This document shows positions 45,775 to 56,397 of a stretch of DNA of 64,000 nt, in pieces. Source of the stretch: Diplosphaera chodatii (taxonomy: Eukaryota > Chlorophyta > Trebouxiophyceae > Prasiolales > Stichococcaceae). The notes below the pieces were generated by a model. It was given only the letters and a program-made list of their open reading frames with translations, was not told the DNA's origin and did no database searches. The stretch is taken from positions 1,550,001 through 1,614,000 of the forward strand of contig JAALGY010000017.1 of NCBI GenBank assembly GCA_032358165.1. The letters are read 5' to 3'. Position numbers and translations under genes: made by a program. The stretch's first letter is position 1. The number at the start of each line of letters is the position of its first letter.

Positions 45775-48019
45775 GTTGACCAGTTGTCCACACCTGCGCT
45801 TGTCACGCAGGATGCGACGCCTGCAAAGGAGCCGCCAGCGGGTGCCGCCGCGGGCATTGGAGGGAGGGCCAAGAGCCAGCCGCACAGCGCATCGCAGCCA
45901 GTGCAGCGGCAGGTGCAGCGGCCGCGGCACAAGCGCACCGCATCCCTGTCCGCTGAGCACCTGGAGACGAACAGCAGCGAAGCCAATGCCGACGCTCACC
46001 AGTGCCGGCCGCAGCGCATGCGCAAGCTCAGCAGCAAGGCGCATGACAACGGCTATGACCTGCTGCAGCAAGCCATTGACGCGGATGAACCTAAGCAGGT
46101 TAGAGCGCATTTCACGACCCTGGTCAGCAATGCTTTGCATGCATCCAGATGAGGCAGACAGGAGGTGCCGGAGACGCAACATGCGGACGCCATGCTGCAG
46201 GGACAACACGGCGACCTGCCCAGCCTTGCTGCTGTCGGTCACAGCATCGCGCCGCAGCATGCTGCCATCGGTGCAGCACGAGGTGGAGGTGCTGCGGCAG
46301 CCTGCACCCCGAGCCAGGGCGCTGGCAGCCGCTCCTCTGCAGCGTCACCCGGCACCCCGGCTGATCGGCATGCAGCAGGCGGCACTGCTGTAGCCGCGGC
46401 CCGCTCTGATGGGCGGCGCGGTGCGGCAGCTGCAGCCGCGGCGCCAGCAGAGACGGGCGACGGCAGACTCCGCAGCAGCAAGCGGCCCAGGAGCAGCTGC
46501 GGCACGGCGGAGCCGGGTGCAGACCGCGATGCAGAGGCGTCTTCCCCCGGGGCGCCACCGCCTGCTGCTGCCTGCACCGCAGCCGACCTTGCGTCGCGGC
46601 GCAGGGGAGCCAAGGCGAGGACCGGCCGCAGGCGTGCCAAGCGGCGCAGGCTCAGCTGCATCAGTGGCGCTGCCAGCGGCGGCGGCTTGCCAGCGGCGGC
46701 GCCGCTCGCCACCTACACGCCGAGGCGCAGGGCGGCTGTCCTCGCGGATGCGCTCCTGGAGGCGCAGCAGCAGCCGCGGCCGACGCGCAGGCAAGCAGCA
46801 CCGAAGGCAGCCGGCAGACGCAAGCGCGCGCGCGGCGTGCAGCCGAGCGCACCCATGATGGACGCGCTGGACTCTGTGGCTGCCACCACAGTGCAGCACG
46901 ATGCCGACGCATGCAGCCCGCCAGGTGTGCGAGCTGCTCCTGCGGGCACACCAAATGCCCGGAGCTGTGCAACGAGACAGCTTCACTGGTGTGCTCGCAG
47001 TACGACACACTCACCAGGTTGTGTGTCACATCGCCTAGCAGGTGACTTGGGCACGGCGGCGGGCAGTGACAGTCTGTTCTCTGGCAGCCTGCCCGTGCAC
47101 AACTGCCCACAGCTGCTGCCGGAGGACCCCACCCTGGAGCACATTGCGACGGTAAGACAGCATGCCAACAGCTCCTCTGATTGTCAGTCCCACTCCGGCT
47201 GCCAGTGGAGCCTTGTCATGGCACTTGTCACGGTCATGTGCTCATGCTGCAGGCTGTCAAGGAGGGGTTTTCGGGACCCCGCACAATCGAGCCACTGGTT
47301 CAGGCCGGGTGGATTGCGGAGGGTGCAGCCGCTTTTGTGGTGAGCTCCCTGCACCCCTGATGCAAATATCAACATCGTCGGGCATGTCAGGCATCACAGA
47401 CGCCTTTGTGCCCATCTCAATGTACACCTGCTGCGAGCAGGTGCGCACGTCTAAGCGCCTTGCTGTGACCATCACCTGCACCGTGACACCGGATGGTGAG
47501 TGCCTCACCGGACGTCAACACCGCAGAGTTTCTCCTGCCAACTGGTCACCCTGCAAGATGACTGCCTGCTCGAATCCCCGAGTCGTCACGGCACCATGAA
47601 CGCACACCACTCGCCGCTGCGGCCTCTCTACAGCGCCACTAATGCACCCTGATGTCTTGCAGCCAGGATAGAGTACATGGGTGAGGTATATGAAACGCTC
47701 AACAAGCTGCTGACAGCAGTGCGCAGGGAGCACCCCCAGGTGGGGCCTGCAGCGCCTCAACACACCATGCAGTGGCTGCCCTTTGCTCTGTCAATCAGGA
47801 CGCTGATCCAACACTGCTAGCGTGGGCACGCCTCGACACCCTGCTGCTTGTTGAGTGGCTGAAACGCTACCTTTGTCCACCCTGCAGCTGGGCCACACGG
47901 CGGTGTCCCCCGCCACCAAGGCGTTCGAGTACTGCGGCCACAACCTGCAGGACCTGTCCATACGGGGATACCGGATGTACCAGGACGCCACCCAGCTCCT
48001 GGGCAGGATGCCGCAGTAG
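45775..48019 (+). CDS. Large locus, segment C: basic region and conserved C-terminal domain
   Basis: Exons with consistent phases: 45775-46098, 46162-47151, 47253-47339, 47441-47495, 47663-47739, 47888-48019. The first two are Ala-rich with dense Arg/Lys clusters (RRRGAKARTGRRRAKRRRL, RRKRARG), typical of nuclear or DNA-binding tails. The last five make a compact folded domain: PTLEHIATAVKEGFSGPRTI, EPLVQAGWIAEGAAAFVV, ARIEYMGEVYETLNKLL, then AVSPATKAFEYCGHNLQDL and a Met/Gln tail ending at TAG 48017-48019. I do not recognise this domain. The acceptor at 45774 is phase 0 and fits the segment B donor after 45517, so B and C are probably one gene. No start codon is needed between them, and none is obvious. 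Confidence 0.6.
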
Positions 48020-48578
48020 CTTGCTGCTGGCCCATGACGTGCAGCGCCAGTTGTGCTGCCTCACGCTACCCAGCGTGTGGCTCATGCAAGTTGCCGCCCT
48101 GCTGGTGGGTGTAGACCAGCGCAGGCCTATGCAGCCTGTAGTCACGGGTGGCCTATCGCAGATCCAGCTTCCGTCGTGATTTGGCTGTGCTTGAGCAAGC
48201 AAACATGTACCAACGACACACATGCCTTGCATGCACTAGGGCTGGTAGTGTCACAACAGCCCTTCTCACAGCAAGCACTGCGGTGCTGGCTGAACTGTAA
48301 TTTGTATAACAACATAACAATAGAATCAATGGCATGACTGACACACATATATTTGCACTACACCGAACACAATCTATAACCGACACCTGCGGTTGACGTA
48401 TACGGTACTAGGCTTTACCCGTTCGAATCGTAGTCAAACGATAAAAACACTCATGTCCAGCAAAGCAATGCACGAAGTAGTGACGGCATGATAAGTATCA
48501 GGCACCGCCGGCTGACTTCGCAGGTTGAGACGGTGCCGTCATCTCAGGCCGCCTAGCTGCTTCGTGTCACTCTGGCGG
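48020..48578. other. Convergent intergenic spacer
   Basis: Between the 3' ends of the large locus (+) and the DUF3253-like gene (-). It is AT-richer from about 48290 to 48480. No gene seen. Confidence 0.5.
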
Positions 48579-49144
48579 CTATTTTGCATTTGCTGCTTTG
48601 AGCCGTAGGCGAATGGGGCCCTTGAAGTCACTTGGATCAACTCTCTGTCCCTTCTGAGTGATGTCCAGCTTGCCGCTCAGTGCCAGCTCCACCGCAGCAC
48701 CCCGGGTTGCCGGCATCAGCGACCTCCAGTCTGCATCAGTGATCTGCCGTGTCCGGAGTTTCATGGTGGAAAGAACATCATGGGTGTCTGGCATGCGTGA
48801 AGTTGCATGGCAAAAGCCCTGCGTACACAATGTCCTGCACATGTCACCCCAGCATCTGCATGTGTGTATACTGCACAGCTGACTGCACCTGCTGTCGACA
48901 TGCTGCGCGGGATCTCAGAGGGTCAGCACGTGGATCCGTCTTTCCTGGCATTGAGGAGCTCCAAGATCCGGTGTTTCAGGTCATCTGCTGACACTGAAAC
49001 ACTCTGCTCCGGCTTCGCTTTGCTATCCCGCTGCTGTCCTTGCTGCTTCTGCTTGGCGGCACGGCGTGATGTCGGCCGCTTGCTTATTGCCTTCCTGTTG
49101 CGCTTGGCGACGCCACCTGCGCGTGTTTTCGCTTTCGGCGGCAT
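48579..49144 (-). CDS. DUF3253-like small basic protein
   Basis: ATG at 49144; stop TAG 48581-48579. The N-terminus is strongly basic (PPKAKTRAGGVAKRNRKAIS, further Lys/Arg/Gln). Then VSADDLKHRILELLNARKDG starts a winged-helix-like region, and the last exon reads TDADWRSLMPATRGAAVELA, SGKLDITQKGQRVDP and FKGPIRLRL. These match the DUF3253 pattern (DWR-LMP, ITQ-GxxVD, GPIRL) known from bacteria and plants. At least two introns separate the parts; the middle exon (about 48885-48912) is uncertain. Function unknown; the basic N-terminus suggests nucleic-acid contact or nuclear/organelle targeting. Confidence 0.75.
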
Positions 49145-49444
49145 ACTCCTTACACAACAGAAACTTGAGGCAATCGTGACACTGAACGAACTTGCCAATC
49201 GATAGTAATAGGCTGTCAACAAAACGAGGTGTGTGTCCACCACAAGTGCAGATGCCCTGCAGCGTGCCTGGTGAAGCAGCGACGTCGACGTGCAGCGATG
49301 CGAGTTGGCAGAGCCACATAGCTCTGAATGCATGATGGCATCGACCTGCGTCGACTGTAGCAATGAAGGGTTCTCTTGACGAAGCGATTGTCACTTGATT
49401 TGTACAAAGATCGTCACCCATCAGCATAGCCATTTTGCACAAGC
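49145..49444. promoter_or_regulatory. Divergent promoter region, DUF3253-like (-) / ABC1K (+)
   Basis: Exactly 300 bases between opposing start codons, so a compact shared promoter is required. No specific element placed. Confidence 0.45.
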
Positions 49445-52400
49445 ATGGCGAGATTTCTTGAAGACTTGACGCGAGTTGCTCGTGGTGTCGCATTGGTAGC
49501 CGCCAAGGGTGTCGCTGACAGGTGCAGCATGCTTTTGATGTTGCAACAGTCGAGCCTGCATGTGCATGTGACTGCGGCATATACCTCTCTCATCAGTCGA
49601 GCTGACCGTCGACAAGGTGACGAGGACGATCCCAACGTTATCACGACCTGCTTGTTGCTTCGATGTGTATGCAGCTCCATCACGAAGGGCCTCGCCCGAG
49701 GCGATGTGCAGGCACAGCTGCGGGCCGCAGCAGCGCAGGTAGGCTGTCCTCCAGATGCCGCACGGCCCATCACGTGCGCGGCTTGCTCACCATTGACAGC
49801 CGGACTGCATCTGCTGGTGGTGATCGGTCGGGTGCGTGAGGCGCAGGGGCAGCAGCTGGCAAAAGCGGCGCAGGAGGCTGGGCAGAACGCGGTGCGGCAG
49901 CATGCCCAGACAGCGCAGAGCAGGCCCCACAATGCCGTGAGGGCGGCTCAGGACGCGGCTCGAGCAGCGGTGCAGTCGCTGCAGCATGTTGCGCAGCAAG
50001 CGCAGCAGAACATCGAGCCGCAGCTGCGGGAGACGATCAACCGTGTCAGCTACCGGGGCGCCGCTTTGAAGGTGTGCACCGCACAAACGACAGCACTTGC
50101 AAACCAAATTGCAAGTGCAGTTCACGTGTCCTCTGCAACTGGGCAGTGTCTTGCCCCACTTATGCGAGTGCGCCTGCAGACTCTAGGTGTGGCTGTCAAA
50201 CTTGCAGGACCATGCACATACAAACCTGAGGCGTGGCGAGGCAGACCTGCAGCAGGCGACCGATGCTGCCCGGCAGCAGGTCCGGGATGCCGCAGATGCC
50301 ACTGCGCAGCATGCAAGGCACACAGCCGACAGACTGCAGCAGTCATCAGAGACAGCGGCGGTGCAGGCAGAGGCTGGTGAGAGCGCTGTCAGCAGTCCAT
50401 TGGCAACCTCAGCATCATGCGGCACATGTTCCTGCAGCACATCCAACGAGAGGGCTGGACAGTTCAGGATGAAAGCCGCCAAGATGGCTGCATACAACTC
50501 AAGCTAGCATTTGTGCAAGTCAAAATGATTGCCCCTCCGTGCATTCGCAGCGAGGGCACGGTCTGCGGAGGCGGCCGTGCCGCACGCACCGCCGCCCTTT
50601 GCGGCCGTAACCCGCACAGCGTCCAGCACGGGGCTGGCTTTCGCGCCCTGGGCCGCGCCCCGCGGCGGGGCCCTGGCCGCCATGTCCGCCTCCCTCACCA
50701 GCACCCTCGCCAGCCTGGGGGCCCCGCCGCCGCTGCAGCCGCCTGGCCACCCTGCAGCGCCGCAGGGACCTCCCACAGCGCCGCCGCCGCCGCAGCGCCC
50801 GGCAGCCAGCGCGCCTGCCTCTGCGGCACCCGGGCCCGACCCCATCGAGGACCTGCAGCGGGCGCAGGCCGCTGCTGCGGCCTCCAGGAGCTCAGGGCAG
50901 GTGTATGTGCTTGCCGTATGCGATCCTGCGATCACTTGCCATTGAGAAGCGCCTGACACGCATCCGCTGGTGGGCTTCTGGCATGCCAGAATGTCAGCCA
51001 GATGACAACCTTTAGCCAGATAGAGCTAGTAACCTGCCTGCTGTTCGTGATGAAGGGGGTTGAGCAAGCACGCAGCAGCGCGCTGGCTGACACGTCCCTG
51101 CGGGCCGAGACCAGCAGCGCTGCACCGGCGACAGAAGGCATTGCAGAGGGCCTGGCCGGGGCATCGGCACAGCCAGCGCCAGATGTCGCCGCTGGAGTGG
51201 CCAGCACAGCCGCCGCAGCCCAGCCCGCCGCAAAGCAGCAGGCACGACCACAAGCACTTTTCCTGCTCCAATCAATGAATCGCGCTGCCACCAACCTTCA
51301 ACGCTCAGCTCGGCCCGCGCTTGAGGGGTGCGGGCCTGTTGTGCAGGCGGAGCGGCGGAAGCTGCGGCAGCGGCGGGTGCCGTCCAGCCAGCTGGGCCGC
51401 GTGATGGGCTTTGCCGGCCTGGGCGCCCGCCTGGCCGCCGGCACCGCCGTCGACTCCATCACCAGCCTGTTCAGGTGACCCCTGGTTGCTGCTGCGCCCC
51501 TCGACACTGCTGGCTCCTGCAGCCCCCGCGATGCCTCGAGCTGCGCCGGTTCTCAACTCGCGCACTGGAACACGGGGCTCAGCGCTGCAGTAGTTTGCGT
51601 GGTCCTCGGGGTGCAGGCCGAAGCAGGAGGGCGCACCTGCGCACAGCGTGGTGCTGTCCGAGGCGAATGCCGAGCGGCTGGCCAATGCGCTGTGCCGCAT
51701 GCGGGGCGCCGCCCTGAAGCTCGGCCAGATGCTGGTGTGCATCGGTAGTTTCATCTTCATCAGCATGCCTCCTTCCGCTTCGGCTCCAGTTGCTTGTGCC
51801 TCTGTTGCTCAAGACATATTCCGCTGGTGTTTATGTGCTGCTTGTGCAATGCAGTCCATCCAGGACGACAATGTACTTCCGCCAGCCTTCCAGGCTGCAC
51901 TTGACCGTGTGCGTGCAGGTGAGGCAGTCTTGTCCCCCTCCGCAGTTTCGCGCTCTCCCAGTTGGCTGTGACACCTTGATGTGCAATGCTATCATTGCTG
52001 TTTGCTGCTGAGGTGCAAGGCTGCAACTGCAGGAGCTGACACAATGCCACGGCGGCAGCTGGAGCAGGCTATCAGCAGCGAGCTGGGGCCTGACTGGCGC
52101 TCCAAGGTCGCCGAGTTTGACGATGAGCCGCTGGCCGCTGCCTCAATTGGCCAGGTGCGTTCGGGCCTCAGGTGCCAAATGATCGTGCCTCTGCTGCAGC
52201 AGCTGGTGCGCACAGGTGGCGTCGTTTGAGCAGCGTGAACCAGCCTGGCTGACTCGTCCATCCGCAGATCATGCAGGCTGACACTGTGCGCAGGTGCACG
52301 CTGCGAAGCTGCACGACGGCCGAGATGTCGTCATGAAGATACAGTACCCAGGAGTCGCCCGCAGCATCGCGTCGGACGTGGACAACCTGCTGCGCCTGGT

Positions 52401-54525
52401 CAACACCTTCAACCTGCTGCCGGAGGGTCTGTATGTCCGCCAGGCTGCCGAGGTGCCTTCTGCTGGAGACTCTGGCTGCAGACGCTGCGCCGAAATGTCG
52501 TAGTACTCCTTCCGACTATGATCCCCAAGACACCGCCTAAGCTGATCGTGCTCTGGCAGAAGGCGGTCCACATGCAGTGTGTCTGTAGTTGGCACTGCAT
52601 AGGATGGTCTTTTGTATGAGGAAAGCTTTGCAGGTTGCAAGGTGTGTGGGTATGTGAGCCCTTCTTCGAAGCAGAGTCGTTCCCTTTGACATGATTCTGA
52701 AGATCGTTTTGGTGAGATTTCGGAGGCCCTCAATGCCAAGGATGTTTTATTGTGCTATGCCGAACCGCCGGTGTGCTGCATATGCAAGCCTTTCTCACAC
52801 ATGACAGGTGGCCAAGGAAGAGTTGTCGCTGGAGTGCGACTACACGTACGAGGCCCAGTGCCAGCAGCGCTTCAAGGCGCTGATCGAGGCGGAGCCCGCC
52901 TTCGCTGGCAGGTTCTCGGTGCCTGCGGTGGTGCCTGAGCTGTGCGCGCAGCGGCTGCTCACCACAGAGCGCGTGCCCGGCGTGCCCATCGACCAGGTGG
53001 GGAAGCAACTTCTCGCCAGGCGTACACATGCCAGGCATGATGGCTTCGTAGACCTCCAAAACGGATCGCAGCTGTGATGTACAGCAGCAAGCTGGAGTGC
53101 CTGCCAGCACAGCGTCGTGGAGTGGTTGCAGGTGCGGCACCTGGCTCCCGGGGTGCGCGATGCGGTTGGCTTGCGGCTGCTGCAGCTGACGCTGCACGAG
53201 CTATTCCACTGGAAGTTTATGCAAACAGACCCCAACTGGTGCGCAATGGACAGCGTCGTGAGTGTTCGGGCTCATGGTGATCGTCAGATGCACTGCTGCT
53301 AGGGGGATGGAAGCCCGGTGCCCAAGCATACAGTGTGCTTTGTGGCATGCAGAGTTGTAGGGCTGAACTGCAGTTCTGATGTCGCAGGGGCAACTTTCTG
53401 TATGACGAAGCCACTGACATGCTGCACCTGATCGACTTTGGCGCATCCCGCGACTACCCTGCTGATTTTGTTGCTGTGAGTCAACCCGCTTCTGCTGCCT
53501 ACACATGTCAATTGTTTGCGCCCCGACGATTAAATCCGGAGCAAGGCGTGTCTGCCGATGTTCTGGCTATCATGCTTTCCTCACGTTAACATCGGCAGGA
53601 TTACATGGAGATGGTGAGGGCTTGTGCTGACAAGGATCGGGACGAGATCCTCACTCGCTCCAAGAAGCTAGGGTTCCTGACAGGTGCACTTGTTATTCCT
53701 TCATATTGCCCACAGCTCAGGTTGGTATCACAGCGTGGTCACGATCAAACGTTCATCGACGACAGTGACGGAGATGTGCAGCTCCTATCGTGTTGTCTGC
53801 CCGCCCAGGCGACGAGAGCAGCGCCATGCTGGACGCACATACTCAGGCTGGCTTCCTGGTCGGCGTGCCCTTTGCCCACGAGGGTGGCTACGACTTCAAG
53901 CTGCACGGTGGTGAGCTCAGTGACTCCAGCTGTTGTACTGTGGGCTTGCTCGCCTTGCTGAACGGCGACATGTGCGACGCGTGCGATGCGACCGCACTGA
54001 CGGTTGGACACTGTGCTGCAACTCGCTGCGCTGTCGTGCAGACATGACGCGTCAGGTCGGCAACCTTGGCGCGGTGATGGTCAAGGAGCGCCTGGTGGCA
54101 CCGCCCCGTGAGGTGCGCGGGCCTGAGCTGTGTCATGAAACGCTGCATAGACTCACTGATTCAAAGGGACACCCAGCAGATTGCCGTGCTTATGGCAGTG
54201 CTGCGGCATGTGACCTGGTGGTTGCGCTGCTGCAGGCGTACTCGCTGCACCGCAAGCTGTCGGGCGCCTTCCTGGCCTGCATCAAGCTCGGCGCGGTGTG
54301 CACGCCACCACCCCACTGCCGTCAAGGGACAGCGTGTCCGCTGTCGACATGTGGTGATGCCAGCTGTGCTGTATGCCGCTTACCCTGCACTGATGTTCGT
54401 GGTGCACCTGCATGTTGCAGGTGGTGCCATGCCGGCAGCTGTTCATGGAGACCTACAACAGCGTGAAGGCGGAGCAAAGCGCCACCGCAGGGTTTGTCGA
54501 GGAGCCAGCCGCAGCCGCTGCGTGA
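49445..54525 (+). CDS. ABC1/COQ8-family atypical kinase (ADCK3/4-like)
   Basis: UbiB-type kinase/ATPase supporting ubiquinone or prenyl-lipid biosynthesis, in mitochondria or plastids. Exon 1 is 49445-49521 ([18 protein letters not shown], an amphipathic basic targeting-like start). A long Ala/Gln-rich coiled-coil and Pro-rich region extends to about 51240. Family hallmarks follow: [20 protein letters not shown], the KxGQ motif as ALKLGQML (about 51715), AAASIGQV (52138-52156) in place of a normal P-loop, the [10 protein letters not shown] lysine (about 52330), [34 protein letters not shown] catalytic loop split by an intron near 53240-53388, and [11 protein letters not shown] (about 53420-53450). 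The C-terminus ends in an Ala run at TGA 54523-54525. More than a dozen introns, one (about 52456-52806) over 300 bases. Confidence 0.9.
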
Positions 54526-54798
54526 GTTTGGAGGTTGTAAGGGTGCAAAGCCCGCTGATTAGATTGCAATACCCCATTCATCGCTCCAGGGCATCCTTTC
54601 ATATAGGTGGCTGCTGTCTCCCTCTCCGAACATATCAATCAGAGTGCCGTATTCTCAACCTGTTACACGTCTGTTGTATGCATCCAGTTTCATTGTAGAG
54701 ATTTCATGACCACTACTTGGTGGCTTGGAAACCACATCACATCTCCAAAATCACCACCACTTGCCATGATCAACTCAACCCAAGCCCCTCAGTCCGTG

Positions 54799-55974
54799 TC
54801 ACTCCTCCGCATCCTGGTCCTCGTCCCACCAGCTGACCAGGCCCAGCCCAGAGTCTAGCACATCGCCAACCACCGTCATCGGAGCGTAGGGCGCCGCCGC
54901 CGTCCCCACTACCGGCTTCCCCGCCTGCTCGGCGTCCTGCAACACGCTGTCAAGCGTCATCGCATGACCTCCTCCCATGGCAAACCTCGATGAGCGGAGC
55001 AGTAGAAATCGTCCGGGGCTTGCTACATGTGGACCGCAGGGGCAGCCACCTGCATGTCTGCTCGTGTGGGCACAGGGTGCAGCTTCACGCTCTGCACCCG
55101 GAACCGGATGGGCTGGTCCAAGTCGAACCACATCTTGTTGCCGTCAAAATCCCAAAACCTGCGACGGCGGCCAGTTCTGTGTGCTATGCACACGTGCAAT
55201 TGCATCATGCAGCGCTACATGCAAAGACACCATACGAGGCTCGTCTTTGTGCCTACCAGAGCTTCTCATTCGCATCAAACTCCTTGGGTGCCGGCAGCGC
55301 ATAGATAGGGATGTCGATGTCCTCGAAGAAGCCCAGACTCACTTTCAATCCCCTCCTGCACAGCCAAGAGGCGAGCAATCTCCTTCTGTCGGATGTGGTG
55401 TTCCCGCATTTAGGTGCCAAACAGAAGAGTGGTGCCCGCAGACATGGGCAGCTGCGTCTGCTGTCATTTGCGCGCCACTCACTTGGTGGAACTGATCAGC
55501 CGGCCGACGAGGACCTCGCCGATGAAAGGGAGGAACACCACCAGACGGAACTTGACGTCGTAGATGGCTGCGCCGTCAGAGGGGTACACAAAGCCGCCCT
55601 GTATGTCTAGGATGTCATACACACAGATGACCAGGCCGACCTTGGGCACTACCTTGTCTGCGGCACACAGAACGTGTTTATGTCGACGGGCTGGTGCTGC
55701 TCAACGACTGATGGCTGGGAAGCACCGTCATCTTAATCTGGTGCGTATACGCACAGGTACGCAGGCACGGCAGCGCACCGACAAAGGTCTTGACGAGCGT
55801 GGCCTTGATGGCGTCGGGCGGCGCGCGGCCAAGGTCGCAAGGCTCCACTCTACAGCAACAGCAGGAGTGGTCGCTGATAGTTTGACTGGCACGGTTCGCG
55901 GGTGTGCATCATGCATCACATGATGGCACCGCCACTCACCGCACACTGTCCTGAATCTGCAAGAGCTGGAACAT
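54799..55974 (-). CDS. RPC8: RNA polymerase III subunit RPC8 (RPC25; Rpb7 family)
   Basis: Stalk subunit of Pol III, partner of RPC9 and homologue of Rpb7. The minus-strand start is MFQLLQIQDSVR at 55974-55940, with a donor inside the next codon. Following exons give VEPCDLGRAPPDAIKATLVK (tip domain), VVPKVGLVICVYDILDI, GGFVYPSDGAIYDVKFRLVV, FLPFIGEVLVGRLISST, GLGFFEDIDIPIYALP, FWDFDGNKMWFDLDQPIRFR (OB domain) and the C-terminus APYAPMTVVGDVLDSGLGL then SWWDEDQ, stop 54801-54799. The SGLGLVSWW ending is typical of RPC8. It converges on the ABC1K gene with under 300 bases between stops. Confidence 0.93.
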
Positions 55975-56397
55975 GTAAGGCCGCCAGGCTCCGCTGACTA
56001 TCGGCTGTCGACCTGTTCAGAGCACCACGTTTGTCTGGTAATCTAGAGAGGAAGAGAGCACATGCAGACTGCATTCGCATTCGCCAGCGGCCAAGTCCAA
56101 CACCCTACTGCAGCTTCACTGCAGTTCACGTGGATGCCCAACATGCTGCCGATCGGTGTTTGCAAACTGCTATCAGACATTGCAAACGGCGGAGAATGGA
56201 TGCACAAAGCCTTGCGGGTCGAACTGCAGACCGTGAGCGACATGGTTTTCACTATCTATCATTTGCACATCTTCCTTAGAGTGATTGATCTGATGCATGC
56301 TGCCGTGATCGACGCTGCGCATGCAGTCACACTGTAAACCCGCTGCTGTTGGAGCTTTGTGTGACACTGAACCGGTACCGTTGTGTGAGCCTTGGCG
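55975..56397. promoter_or_regulatory. Divergent promoter region, RPC8 (-) / hexosaminidase (+)
   Basis: About 420 bases between start codons facing apart. Short open frames within it show no motif. No element assigned. Confidence 0.45.

Noticed and set aside
48405..48440. GTTCGAATC resembling a tRNA T-loop
   Set aside because: The flanking bases do not pair into a T-stem and no D or anticodon arm can be placed upstream.
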